Shown here piece by piece: positions 8,186 through 17,234 of a DNA stretch of 64,000 nt (its first letter is position 1; every line of letters starts with the position of its first letter). The stretch comes from Albidovulum litorale. GTDB taxonomy: Bacteria > Pseudomonadota > Alphaproteobacteria > Rhodobacterales > Rhodobacteraceae. Under the pieces are notes generated by a model, which was given only the letters and a program-made list of their open reading frames with translations, made no database searches and was not told where the DNA came from. The translations under genes were made by a program, and so were the position numbers. Location: NCBI RefSeq assembly GCF_025751495.1, contig NZ_JAOWKZ010000003.1, positions 248,001-312,000 on the forward strand, given 5' to 3'.

Positions 8186-9469
8186 ATGCGGCAAGTTCAA
8201 AGGCAGACACAGGCTCAGAAACTTGCCCTGACACAGGTCATGCGCCACTCGCTCGCACTCCTGTCGATGGATGCGGACGAACTGCAAGACGCCATCCGCC
8301 GCCAACAAAGCCGCAATGGGTTTCTTCGTACGCCCCCACCGGCCCCGCCCTCTGGCAATACCGGAGAGGTGCGCGCCGACACCGCCGCGCAGGAAAGCGC
8401 CACGGACGATCTGTTGCGGCAAGTCTCGCTCATCCGGCTGAGCCCCCGGCAAAGCCTGCTGGCGCGGGATCTGGTTTATAGCCTAGACGATCGCGGCTTT
8501 CTGCCCGACAGCCCCGAGGAAACCGCCGACTACCTTCAGTGCAATCTCTCTGAACTGAAGGTGCTGCTGCCGCTCCTTCAGCAGGGTACGGAGCCCGCGG
8601 GCCTGTTTGCCTGGTCGCTAGCCGACAGCTTCCGCCTTCAGCTGCAGGCCAGAAACCGTTTCGACCCGCTTATAGAGAGATTGCTCGGCCGGCTCGATCT
8701 CATTGCGCGGCAGGATATCGACGCTATCTGCGCGGCTTGCGAGGTTGATCGCGAAGACGCCGTTGAGATGCTCGACGACATCCGGGCCCTGAACCCGGCC
8801 CCCCTGGTGCGCCAGTCGGCGGTGGAGCCACAACCGAGCGCACCGGAGCTTTTATTCACCACCAGTGACGGGGATACCTGCACTGCGTCGCTGAACGAAT
8901 CAGCCCTGCCCCAAATCCTGACCGATGACGCACTTTTTTCCGCTACAATGGCCGCCGAGACTGACGCCCGCGCGCAAAGCTATTACCGCGATTGTTATCG
9001 AGGGGCCGCCTCCATGGTTCGCGCGATGCAGAAACGCGCCAACACCCTGCTGGCGGCCGGTCAGGCCATCGCGGATCATCAGCACAAGTACATCCGGACC
9101 GGACGCGCCCGCGACAAGCTGCCCCTGACCATGGCGCAGCTTGCGCACCGGATCGGGGTCAACAAAAGCACCATCAGCCGGGCCCTTTCCAATTGCAGGA
9201 TCGGCACCGATCTGGGCGTTCTCCCCGCCGGGCACTTTCTGGCGCGCCCAGTCAGCGACGAGGCCCCCGACCGGACGCGCGACCATGTGTTGAACAGGCT
9301 GCGTCTGCTCGTCGAAACGGAGGATCCACGATGCCCCCTATCGGACGAGGCGCTGGCTAGGCAACTCGTCAAGGCGAGGCTGCCGATTTCACGGCGCACA
9401 GTCGCAAAGTATCGGCAGTTTCTTGATATCCCTGGAGCATACAGCCGCAAGGCCAATGGTGGAGCGTGA
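8186..9469 (+). CDS. rpoN: RNA polymerase sigma-54 factor paralogue (RpoN)
   Basis: A 427-residue sigma-54 protein. The N-terminal activator-responsive region I is present ([20 protein letters not shown], residues 7-26), followed by a short acidic linker, a core-binding domain (about 90-290), the HTH region with [20 protein letters not shown] (about 334-353) and the C-terminal RpoN box [10 protein letters not shown] (402-411; consensus [10 protein letters not shown]). It is shorter than housekeeping RpoN proteins (about 470-500) and its neighbours are aco genes, not the usual hpf/ptsN set, so it looks like a specialised copy. Rhodobacter species are known to carry several rpoN genes with distinct activators. 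Divergent from, and only 90 bp from, the sigma-54-dependent dehydrogenase gene. Dedication to aco transcription is inference. Confidence 0.9.
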   Translation: MRQVQRQTQAQKLALTQVMRHSLALLSMDADELQDAIRRQQSRNGFLRTPPPAPPSGNTGEVRADTAAQESATDDLLRQVSLIRLSPRQSLLARDLVYSLDDRGFLPDSPEETADYLQCNLSELKVLLPLLQQGTEPAGLFAWSLADSFRLQLQARNRFDPLIERLLGRLDLIARQDIDAICAACEVDREDAVEMLDDIRALNPAPLVRQSAVEPQPSAPELLFTTSDGDTCTASLNESALPQILTDDALFSATMAAETDARAQSYYRDCYRGAASMVRAMQKRANTLLAAGQAIADHQHKYIRTGRARDKLPLTMAQLAHRIGVNKSTISRALSNCRIGTDLGVLPAGHFLARPVSDEAPDRTRDHVLNRLRLLVETEDPRCPLSDEALARQLVKARLPISRRTVAKYRQFLDIPGAYSRKANGGA

Positions 9470-9933
9470 TTCCTGTTCACTCCCAAATGCCCCAATGGCA
9501 ATCCGCTTCCCTTGGCGACGACCGTAAACTCGAACAAGCTCGCACTCTAAAGTCATCTGAAGCAACGAGGTATCTCAAACCACCGGATCCTTCCACCAAA
9601 GGACGGGCCCATGCACTGTGGTTCCATTCGACGTGGAATCTGAATCTCCATAACGGTCATTAATCCTCGGCACTTTCGCACCTGCCGCGAATTTCCGCTT
9701 CGGACGAAACGGTCATTTGCACCGATTTGTCCTATTGGCACTTGCGGCCCATTGCGGACTCTGACCGTCGACCGTCACGCAACGGTGCAGCTTCCCTGAA
9801 GCCGACCTTGAATGACAGGTGCAGCATTACTGACGGCTGAGCAACTGCAGTGCGGACCAAGCTGCCTTTTGGCAGGGGTCGTCGCTTAGCCAGCACCTGG
9901 CCTCGTCTCGGGGCGAATTCTTCTGAAACGAAC
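9470..9933. other. 464-bp gap, no gene seen
   Basis: Lies between the convergent ends of rpoN and the enoyl-CoA hydratase gene. Short open frames here have no recognisable motif or ribosome site, and I see no RNA gene or clear terminator. Confidence 0.5.
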
Positions 9934-10695
9934 CTAAAAATCCTTCAGAAGCCGGGTTGTCTCTGGGTCGAGGAACCCCGCGACGGTCGCTTCGGTTTCC
10001 AGTTGCAGCGCCTGATGCAGCCCGCCGGCCGTCGCCTGGTTCAGCACTCGTTTCATCGCACGGGTGGACAGTGTCGGCAGCGCGGCCAGTTGCGATGCGA
10101 CCGCTTCGGCCTCGGCCAGCAATTCATCATCCGCCACCACCTTCCACGCGACACCTATCTCTTTCAGTTCCGCCGCCGAATACCGCTGCCCCAGGAACAG
10201 CATTTCGCGTGCCTTCACCGGGCCGACAATACCGGGCAGGATCGAGGTCACGGCACCCGTCACGAACAGGTTGAGCGACACTTCGGGGAAAAAGCCCTTG
10301 GCGCTTTCCGCCCAGATCGGAAAGTCACAATTGATCGCCCATTCGAAACCGCCACCGACCGCCCAGCCGTTGATCGCTCCGACGACCGGCTTTGCCCCCA
10401 TGACGATGGCAACCGTCGCGCGCTGGATCGCGTCGACTACGGCACGGGCCTCTTCTTCGGTCTCAGGGTGCACATGCTCATGCCGGTCATCGCCTGCGCA
10501 GAAGGCACGCCCTTCACCGGTCAAGATTATGGCCCGCGTGCCGGGGTCACGATTGGCATCGCCGAATGCGACCGAGATTTCGTCGATCAGGCGGCGGTTC
10601 ATCGCGTTCATCGCCTGCGGGCGGTTCAGGGCAATCATCCTGACGCCTTCGGCTGTCATTTCCGAGCGAATGGTCTCATAGCTGAAGGTGGTCAT
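9934..10695 (-). CDS. Enoyl-CoA hydratase/isomerase (crotonase) family protein
   Basis: A 253-residue crotonase-fold enzyme acting on an acyl-CoA thioester. Oxyanion-hole segments are seen in GEGRAFCAGDDRHE (about 60-73) and GAINGWAVGGGFEWAINCD (about 106-124). FFPEVSLNLFVTGA follows where family catalytic acids sit. Its start overlaps the stop of the CoA-ligase gene (ATGA), so the two are translationally coupled and likely act in sequence on a carboxylic acid taken up or formed in the cell. The substrate cannot be told from the sequence; hydratase, isomerase and hydrolase activities are all possible in this family. Confidence 0.88.
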   Translation of the reverse strand: MTTFSYETIRSEMTAEGVRMIALNRPQAMNAMNRRLIDEISVAFGDANRDPGTRAIILTGEGRAFCAGDDRHEHVHPETEEEARAVVDAIQRATVAIVMGAKPVVGAINGWAVGGGFEWAINCDFPIWAESAKGFFPEVSLNLFVTGAVTSILPGIVGPVKAREMLFLGQRYSAAELKEIGVAWKVVADDELLAEAEAVASQLAALPTLSTRAMKRVLNQATAGGLHQALQLETEATVAGFLDPETTRLLKDF

Positions 10696-11996
10696 TGATA
10701 GCTCCTGATCACACGTTTCGTTTTGCCTTCGGTTCGCGGGAATGTCCCGTGGGGGACGATCTTGACCCGGATCGTCGCCCCTAGTTTCTGCTTGAACCGC
10801 TCTTCCATCCGCCGGGTCAGCGCGCCATCGTCATGTCCGTCCGCGGCCAGCTCCGCATGCACAGGCAACACGTCGTAGGGTGGTGGCGCGTCCAGAACGA
10901 TCCGGTAGTCGCCCGACAGTTCGTCAAAGCTTGTCACCACGGCAGCCACCATGGTCGGGAACATGTTCAGCCCCCGCACGACCACCATGTCATCCGACCG
11001 ACCAATCACCCGGAACCGGAACCCAGCGCAGCCACAGGCGCAGGTGTCAGTGTTCTCGACCCGGATGATGTCGCCCGTGCGGAAACGGACCAGCGGCTGG
11101 CATTCTCGACTCAGATGGGTCAGCACCAACTCGCCCTCGTTCCCGGCGGCAACCTCCTTTGGTGTGCCGCTGTCTGAATCGATCAGTTCCACATGCAGCA
11201 CATCATGCGCTACGAAATGCAGCGCCGTGTCGTGTGCACATTCGGACGCGAAATTGCAGAACACGTCGGATACACCGTAATTCGCATTGCGTGGCTGCAT
11301 CCCCCAAGTGCCGCTCAGACGTTTGCGGAATGCCGGATCGTCAATGCCGGGCTCGCCCCCGAATAGGCCCAACTTAAGCCCGAGGTCACGGGGGGTGAGA
11401 TGCGGGAATTTCTCGGCAATGACCCGTTCCAGAACACCCGGGTAGGAGGGCGTGCAGGAAATCGCCGTGATCCCGGTTTCCAGTATCGTGTTGATCAGCA
11501 ACTCCGTCGATCCGACGCCGAACGGAACGACGGTTGCGCCCGTGCGCTCCAGCGTCAGGTGATCGGTCAACCCGCCCATCCACATCTGGTAGTTCAGGCA
11601 GTGGACCACCATCGTGCCCGCCTTCAACCCTGCAAGCGATTGCGCCCGGCCACCGACGATTTCGGTAATTTCGCAATCCCGCGCGCTCATCGCAAGGTTC
11701 ATCGCCTGCCCCGTGGTCCCGGAGGTCCGGTGCAGCCGGCTGACCTTCTCGGGCGCCGCCGCCAGGTAGTCACCGAACGGCGGCGACGCGGGCTGCGCCA
11801 GTCGCAGCCCCGCCTTGTCCGAGAAAGGCAATTCGGCAATATCCTCCAGTCGTCGGGGCGGCGCCTTGCCATCCCAGAGTCTTTGGTACAAAGCCGAGTT
11901 CGCGGCGACATAGACGCTTTGCCGCTCCCAAGCCTCCTGCCGTTGCTCCGCGATACCGGCCAGTGGCAACAGGTGCCCGTCCTGAAGCAAGCTCAT
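10692..11996 (-). CDS. Phenylacetate-CoA ligase-like AMP-forming enzyme
   Basis: A 434-residue adenylate-forming ligase of the PaaK type, expected to activate a carboxylic acid to its CoA thioester with ATP. The P-loop HRTSGTTGQAMN (about residues 90-101), FGGEPG, the YGVSD motif and RFRTGDI (about 318-324) are conserved, and a cysteine group CACGC just before the hinge is typical of PaaK-like enzymes. The ATG at 11996 overlaps the tetR stop (ATGA). It is the middle gene of tetR-ligase-hydratase, where TetR probably responds to the acid or its CoA ester. Substrate unknown; phenylacetate itself is not implied because no paa ring-hydroxylating genes are nearby. Confidence 0.88.
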   Translation of the reverse strand: MSLLQDGHLLPLAGIAEQRQEAWERQSVYVAANSALYQRLWDGKAPPRRLEDIAELPFSDKAGLRLAQPASPPFGDYLAAAPEKVSRLHRTSGTTGQAMNLAMSARDCEITEIVGGRAQSLAGLKAGTMVVHCLNYQMWMGGLTDHLTLERTGATVVPFGVGSTELLINTILETGITAISCTPSYPGVLERVIAEKFPHLTPRDLGLKLGLFGGEPGIDDPAFRKRLSGTWGMQPRNANYGVSDVFCNFASECAHDTALHFVAHDVLHVELIDSDSGTPKEVAAGNEGELVLTHLSRECQPLVRFRTGDIIRVENTDTCACGCAGFRFRVIGRSDDMVVVRGLNMFPTMVAAVVTSFDELSGDYRIVLDAPPPYDVLPVHAELAADGHDDGALTRRMEERFKQKLGATIRVKIVPHGTFPRTEGKTKRVIRSYQ

Positions 11997-12661
11997 TCCT
12001 CCATGCCTTTCGTCCAGATGCTTGTAAGGGTTGAAATCACCGCCTCGGGATCCCGCGAGATCGCGGCGATCCACGGGTCTTCGGTCACGAAGAGGGCGGT
12101 GAGATACTGATCGACCATGCCACCAAGCGCATAGGCCCGACGCATCATCTCGTCTGCCTCAGGATGTCCGGCTTGCTTCTGTCTTTGAAGCGAGCGAACA
12201 ACAGTTGTTGCCCACTCGTTGTTAAGTCGCTGGAATGCCCCTCTCGCTTCGGGAAAGGCGTCGATGCCCATCACGAGGCATTTCATCAACCCGGCATTTT
12301 CTTTGAACAGCGCGTAATATGCCGCAGTCGTATCACGGACGGGATCCTTGCCTTGCCGCGCGGCCGACCGCATCTGGATTTGAACATGGTCTACAAATAG
12401 GCCGAGCACCTCTGCCAGGATCGCGTTGAGATTATCGAAGTAGACGTAAAACGTTCCATGGGCGACGCCTGCCGCCTTGCACAGACCCGAAACCGTGAGG
12501 CGATCAAATGGCTCTGAAGCAAGAAGCGCAGCACAGGTTACCATCAGGTCCTTGCGTGTGCGCTCTCCCTTACGGAGGCTTGTACGGTCGCCGGCAAGCC
12601 AAGCGCAAAATTCACTCTCACCGTGGTGAGGTTCCACAGCGTGAATTGAAAGGCCGTTCAT
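11993..12661 (-). CDS. TetR/AcrR family transcriptional regulator
   Basis: A 222-residue regulator with an N-terminal TetR HTH (about residues 37-85): RKDLMVTCAALLASEPFDRL and then GLCKAAGVAHGTFYVYFDN. A helical ligand-binding domain follows. It opens the operon with the CoA-ligase and enoyl-CoA hydratase genes, whose start codons overlap in series. An inverted repeat at 12798-12824 in the AT-rich upstream region is a candidate operator. The ligand is unknown, but an acyl-CoA or carboxylic acid would fit the neighbours. Confidence 0.92.
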   Translation of the reverse strand: MNGLSIHAVEPHHGESEFCAWLAGDRTSLRKGERTRKDLMVTCAALLASEPFDRLTVSGLCKAAGVAHGTFYVYFDNLNAILAEVLGLFVDHVQIQMRSAARQGKDPVRDTTAAYYALFKENAGLMKCLVMGIDAFPEARGAFQRLNNEWATTVVRSLQRQKQAGHPEADEMMRRAYALGGMVDQYLTALFVTEDPWIAAISRDPEAVISTLTSIWTKGMEE

Positions 12662-13597
12662 TTTCTCGCTTTTCTCCAGGCAAATACAGGACGCGCTGAC
12701 CGCTTCTCAAAGGTTGTGCGGGTCGCGCCCGCAGAGAGGATGAATGAATTTTGCCAAGACTCATTCGGCCCTCTGCAACACAACAACCAACGCTAGGTTG
12801 ACATAAATATGAAAATGATGTCAATTTTATTTTATTCGATCTCAACCTTTGCGGTCAGGGTCATTCGATCTCGTCTCTGTCAGGACAATAGCGCGTCTCG
12901 GGCATACTGACGCCGGACGCCGTCTGGCTCGTTTTACTCGTTGCGCCGCTCTCGGGTGTGTTTGCTGCGGGAGGAGCGAGTCTTCTCTGCACCTGGGTTC
13001 TGGCTCGCAAGCTGCACCCTCGGTTGGATCGGGCGCGCATTTCTGTCGAGACCTTTTCCAATGATCGCGACGACGACTTCTCCGCCACGGACCCTCTGCA
13101 AGCAATGGTTCGCAAGCGGACCCAACGGTTTTGACTACCAGACGAAAGAACCTAGAGAGCCATGTTTTGGCATCGCGCAGTATCACTCGCCGGGGGTCAA
13201 TGCCAGTATTCTTACGCCTAGCGAAGAGCGGCCCAGCGCGGTCATTGGCCAAACTACTGCCGGCGGCGGCGCAGCGTCCCCAAACTTGCCGTTCGGCCCT
13301 AAGCGCAGCATTTCCGGCAGCCGTATGGCCGCTAGACTGGCGAACCCTGCTTAACTGGAAATCGTTATCGCGGTCGTAATTCGACGTACATCTGACACGG
13401 AACCTTGAGGTACACCTAGATTAGTAGACGCTTTGCCCCCTAACTTTGATCCGGGAAAGTCAATAGGGGGACAAACAATTGGAGCGACGAGTTCAAGTTG
13501 GAAGCGGCCATCATACCGAACCTTGGTCGATCGTGCGGCGTTGTTACAATGCAAGAAATCGCAATACAGGATCTTGCCGATCTCAGTCGATCGGTGG
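12662..13597. other. 936-bp gap; no intact gene, possible remnants
   Basis: Apart from the inverted repeat near 12800, I see no convincing gene. Two stretches look faintly coding. One, on the plus strand about 12908-13133, reads as a hydrophobic segment (DAVWLVLLVAPLSGVFAAGG) but has no start codon and a stop just upstream. The other, about 13447-13600, contains WSDEFKLEA, similar to the N terminus of IS3-type OrfA transposases, but it soon runs antisense into the SDR gene. Both may be decayed fragments or chance. Confidence 0.35.
12798..12824. promoter_or_regulatory. Inverted repeat, candidate TetR operator
   Basis: TTGACAT at 12798-12804 and ATGTCAA at 12818-12824 form 7-bp arms around 13 bp, inside the only AT-rich stretch near the gene, 137 bp upstream of the tetR start. 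Confidence 0.4.
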
Positions 13598-14362
13598 TCA
13601 GAGTGACTCTGCACCGTCGAGAACCAGTGCATGTCCTGTCATGAATGACGATCGGTCAGAAGCAAGATATACGATGCTTTCAGCGATCTCGTCGGGCGTT
13701 CCCCACCGCCCCATCGGGATGGTTTCCGATACATAAGTCTCGAGCGCTGCTCGGCCTCCCATTTGCGTTTCAAAACCGGCATTAAAGACCGTATCCACGA
13801 AACCCGGACAAATCGCGTTGCAGCGCACACCGAAGCGGGCATAGTCGACGGCAATCTGGCGCACCATTGCGATGACGGCATGTTTCGTTGTGCAATACGC
13901 GATCATCTCCCGGTCGTACTGCACGCCGGAATTCGATGAGGTGACGATGATTGACCCACGCCCGCACTGCTTCATGACCGCCATCGCGGCGCGCGCAGCA
14001 ACAAAATGCGACCTGACATTGAGCCTCCAGGAAGCGTCCATCTGGTCCACACTGACCTCATCAAGGCGCCCCGGGATCTGGATGCCTGCATGGGAATGGA
14101 GGATATCGAGCCGTCCGAACCTGGCATTGGTTTCAGCTATTGCGTCTTCCAGCGCGGCATCGTCGGTCACATCAAGGCCGAGCGCGTGAGCGTGGCCGCC
14201 GCGAGCGGTAATCTCGGCGACAACGGTTTCGGCGCGGTTGGGATCGAGATCGCTTACCACCACAATCGCGCCGTTGCGGGCAAGGGCCAGCGCCCCAGCC
14301 CGGCCGATCCCTGATCCTGCGCCGGTCAGAAAAGCCACATGGTTTTGAAGCAGCGTCTCCAT
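13598..14362 (-). CDS. SDR family oxidoreductase
   Basis: A 254-residue classical short-chain dehydrogenase/reductase, NAD(P)-dependent. The cofactor motif TGAGSGIG is at about residues 14-21, DLD after strand 2 suggests NAD preference, the usual NNAG is SHAG here, and the catalytic set is TSSNSG plus YCTTK. Near the C terminus IVYLASDRSSFMTGHALVLDG matches the family. It begins 6 bp after the last polyamine-type ABC permease, so it is probably the fifth gene of that operon and may act on the imported substrate or its aldehyde. Substrate not identifiable. Confidence 0.92.
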   Translation of the reverse strand: METLLQNHVAFLTGAGSGIGRAGALALARNGAIVVVSDLDPNRAETVVAEITARGGHAHALGLDVTDDAALEDAIAETNARFGRLDILHSHAGIQIPGRLDEVSVDQMDASWRLNVRSHFVAARAAMAVMKQCGRGSIIVTSSNSGVQYDREMIAYCTTKHAVIAMVRQIAVDYARFGVRCNAICPGFVDTVFNAGFETQMGGRAALETYVSETIPMGRWGTPDEIAESIVYLASDRSSFMTGHALVLDGAESL

Positions 14363-14368
14363 CTCGGT

Positions 14369-15190
14369 TCAGCCCGTTTTCGCGCGGCGGTCGCGCTGCA
14401 GGATGGACTGCGCAATAATCAGGATCAGCAGAGACGCTGCCAGAACCATCGTGCCAATGGCGTTGATCTCCGGGGTGACGCCGCGCCGGATCGACGAGAA
14501 GACATAGATCGGCAGCGTCGTTTCCGAGCCCGCGACGAAGAAAGCAATGATGAAGTCGTCGAAGCTGAACGTAAAAGCCAGTAGGAAACCGGCGAGGATC
14601 GCGGGGAAGATCTGCGGCAGGGTCACCTGCCTGAATGTGCCGAAGGGTGTTGCGCCGAGGTCGGCAGAAGCCTCCATCAAGCTGCGGTCCATACCCGCGA
14701 CGCGGGCGCGGACGATGATCACGACCAGCGCCATCGTGAACATCCCATGCGCGGCGATAAGCGAGCCTTTGCCCATCTGCAGCTTAGGGGCGTTTTCGGC
14801 CACCGGCCAGAGCGCGGCGATCATCGGATTCAGCCAGTCGAAAAGTGTGACGAGCGCGATCAGCGTCGAGATGCCGATGACGATACCGGGCACCATGACA
14901 GCAACGTAGAGAAGCGCATCGAAGATCATCCTTGGTTTGCCGGTCACACCCTGCAGCGCCAGAGCCGCAAGCGTTCCGGCGACGGTCGCAAGCGTCGCCG
15001 ACATCGCCGCCACGGTCGCGCTTGTTTGCAGCGCTTCCATCACGAACGGGTTCGACAGTGCCTTGCCGTACCACTGGGTCGAGAAGCCCTGCAACTGCGC
15101 TGCATAACGCCCGGCATTGAACGAAAAGACCGCGATCACACCAATCGGGATGTAGAGGAAGAGGTAGACGGCAATCGCATAGAACCGCAT
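14369..15190 (-). CDS. ABC transporter permease, PotC type
   Basis: A 273-residue inner-membrane permease of the spermidine/putrescine family. About six hydrophobic segments are visible, and the cytoplasmic EAA loop is MEASADLGATPFGTFRQVTLPQIFP (about residues 177-201). SFDDFIIAFFVAG near the C terminus is characteristic of PotC/PotI. It starts 7 bp after the PotB-like permease and is followed by the SDR gene. Works with the PotB-like permease, the ATPase at 17235-18344 and the binding protein at 16054-17214. Confidence 0.92.
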   Translation of the reverse strand: MRFYAIAVYLFLYIPIGVIAVFSFNAGRYAAQLQGFSTQWYGKALSNPFVMEALQTSATVAAMSATLATVAGTLAALALQGVTGKPRMIFDALLYVAVMVPGIVIGISTLIALVTLFDWLNPMIAALWPVAENAPKLQMGKGSLIAAHGMFTMALVVIIVRARVAGMDRSLMEASADLGATPFGTFRQVTLPQIFPAILAGFLLAFTFSFDDFIIAFFVAGSETTLPIYVFSSIRRGVTPEINAIGTMVLAASLLILIIAQSILQRDRRAKTG

Positions 15191-15197
15191 CGCGCCC

Positions 15198-16049
15198 TCA
15201 CATCAACGAGACGTCGTCGCGCCCGCCCGCCCAGCGGCGGGTAAACCGCATGTAGGCGGTAACGGTGACGAGCATTATGACGACGAGCGCAACGGCCACG
15301 GCTGCGCCGTAGGGCCAGTTGCGTGATTGCAGAAAGAGATCGACGAGCGCATTGCCAACGAAGAACACCTTGCCGCCGCCGAGCATCGCTGGGATCAGGA
15401 ATTCACCCATCAACAGGATGAAAACCAGCATGCAGCCGGTCGCAACACCGGGCGTCGATAGAGGCAGCGTGACCTGCAGGAAACTCCGCCAAGGCGGGCT
15501 GCCGAGGTCGGCAGACGCCTCCAAGAGGCGCTTGTCGAGCCGTTCAAGGCTGACATAGATCGGAAAGACCATGAGCGGCAGATAGCCATAGGTGATCCCG
15601 ATCAGCACGGCGAAAGGAGTGTTGATGAGGCGTGGATTGCCGAAGCCGAGTGTCGAGATGAGCTTTGGGATGCCTTGACCGCCCAAGAGGTAGATCCAGG
15701 CGTATGACCGGATCAGGATCGAAGTCCAAAAGGGCACGATCACCAGGATCAGAAGCAGAGTGCGCCATTTCGGATCGACCTTGACCGCGAGGTAATAGGC
15801 AAGCGGATAAGCGATTATGAGACACATCAATGTGCCCGCCGGCGCCAGCATCAGCGTATTCTTGAACGCCGCCCAGCGGGCCCCGAGATTGGCGAAATTT
15901 TCCAGCGTGAAGGCGGCGGAGTAGCCCCCCGCCGCCGCACGCTCGCCAAAGCTAAAAACAGCCACGACCACCAACGGCAGGACGAGCATGGCCAGAAGCC
16001 ATGCCGTCGCTGGCGCCAGCAACAGTGACGTCCTCAGCCGCGTGGACAT
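15198..16049 (-). CDS. ABC transporter permease, PotB type
   Basis: A 283-residue permease with six predicted membrane helices, the first at about residues 10-33 (LLAPATAWLLAMLVLPLVVV). The EAA loop reads LLEASADLGSPPWRSFLQVTLP (about 184-205), and PFWTSILIRSYAWIYLL is a conserved PotB/PotH segment. It begins 4 bp after the binding-protein gene. Polyamine-type family membership is clear; the true substrate could also be another small cationic or amino compound. Confidence 0.92.
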   Translation of the reverse strand: MSTRLRTSLLLAPATAWLLAMLVLPLVVVAVFSFGERAAAGGYSAAFTLENFANLGARWAAFKNTLMLAPAGTLMCLIIAYPLAYYLAVKVDPKWRTLLLILVIVPFWTSILIRSYAWIYLLGGQGIPKLISTLGFGNPRLINTPFAVLIGITYGYLPLMVFPIYVSLERLDKRLLEASADLGSPPWRSFLQVTLPLSTPGVATGCMLVFILLMGEFLIPAMLGGGKVFFVGNALVDLFLQSRNWPYGAAVAVALVVIMLVTVTAYMRFTRRWAGGRDDVSLM

Positions 16050-16053
16050 GCGC

Positions 16054-17214
16054 TTAGGCTGACTTGAAGCGCGCCATCAGTTCGGCGCGGTTGGGGTCAG
16101 TCAGCGTCACCGCCGCGCCGAATTCGAGCGCATCGAGAAGCTCCTGCGCGGGGTAGAGGATCGGGTCGTTCAGAACCTCGGCTGGCAAGAGTGCATCGAC
16201 GCGCGCGTCGGCGGTCGGGTAGCCGTGGAAGAGCGACTCTTTCGCGTTCACCGCCGGGTCGAGCAGGAAGTTGATCAGCGCATAGGCCGCGTCCATGTGC
16301 GGTGCGCCCTTGGGGATAGCGTAAAAATCAGACCAGAGCTCGCCGCCCTCCTTGCCCAGAACGTATTCTATCTCGGGCATGTCACGGTTCATCTGTTTGC
16401 CGTCGCCGGTCCAGCAAATTGTCATCCATGCGTCGCCCGACCGCATCGAGGGCTGGTAGTCCGAGTTGATCGCGAAAAGGTGCGGCTTGGCATCGATCAG
16501 GAGCTTCTCCGCCTCGGCAAGTTCCGCTGTATCGACCGAATTGAAGGAATAGCCGAAATACTTCAACGCGTTGCCGATCGTGGTGAGCTGGTAGTCGTGC
16601 ACCATCGTTCGGCCCGAGAAGTCGGCCATTGTCATGTCCCAGAATTCCTTCCAGGTCGTGGGCTTGGGGTTGCTGCCAAGCTGCGCGGTGTTCACGGCAA
16701 AGCCCGTCGTGCCCCAGTTCTTCGGCACGGCATAGACGGTGCCGTCCACTGTGCCAGGGCCGGCGAAGCGCTGGTTGTAGGACGCCGCGTCGTAATTGGC
16801 GATCTTCGACAGATCGAGCGGTTCGATCAGGTCCTCGCCGACATAGGTGGTGATCGTGTAGTTCGTCGGCACGAACACGTCCCAGCCCGAGCCGCCGGCC
16901 TGAAGCTTGGCCAGCATCTCCTCGTTCGAGCCGAAGACGTTGACGTCAACGGCGGCCCCCGTCGCCGCCGTGAAGGCCTCGAAGTTGGCCGGGTCGTGGT
17001 AGTTCGGCCAGGTGGCAAGCACCACGCGGTCGCCGATATTGGCCTGCGCCCAGGCGGCCGACTGAAGCCCGGGCATGGCCGAGCCCAGCACCGCCGTCGC
17101 GGCGCCGAGGCCCGTCACGCCGAGGAAGTACCGCCGCGTCACCGAGCCCTTCTTGTAGCGATAAAGCTCGGCCATGAATTTCTCGCGTGAGATGAAATCA
17201 TTCCGGTTCGTCAT
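16054..17214 (-). CDS. Polyamine-type extracellular solute-binding protein, Tat-exported
   Basis: A 386-residue periplasmic binding protein of the PotD/PotF family. A twin-arginine signal is visible (VTRRYFLGVTGLGAATAVLG, then a cleavage region at SAAWA-QAN), so it is probably exported folded through Tat, unlike E. coli PotD. VLATWPNYHDPANFEAF and YAVPKNWGTTGFAVNT match the family. The ATG at 17220 directly abuts the GGGAGA ribosome site, whereas the ATG at 17214 has normal spacing, so I use 17214. It lies 20 bp after the ATPase gene in the potA-D-B-C-SDR order. Confidence 0.92.
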   Translation of the reverse strand: MTNRNDFISREKFMAELYRYKKGSVTRRYFLGVTGLGAATAVLGSAMPGLQSAAWAQANIGDRVVLATWPNYHDPANFEAFTAATGAAVDVNVFGSNEEMLAKLQAGGSGWDVFVPTNYTITTYVGEDLIEPLDLSKIANYDAASYNQRFAGPGTVDGTVYAVPKNWGTTGFAVNTAQLGSNPKPTTWKEFWDMTMADFSGRTMVHDYQLTTIGNALKYFGYSFNSVDTAELAEAEKLLIDAKPHLFAINSDYQPSMRSGDAWMTICWTGDGKQMNRDMPEIEYVLGKEGGELWSDFYAIPKGAPHMDAAYALINFLLDPAVNAKESLFHGYPTADARVDALLPAEVLNDPILYPAQELLDALEFGAAVTLTDPNRAELMARFKSA

Positions 17215-17234
17215 GTTCATTCTCCCAGTTGGTT

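Noticed and set aside
12934-13125. 63-codon minus-strand frame in the long gap
   Set aside because: Arg/Ser-rich sequence with no recognisable domain; overlaps an alternative frame on the other strand, so neither is convincing.
16225-17190. 321-codon plus-strand frame
   Set aside because: Antisense to the Tat-exported binding protein.
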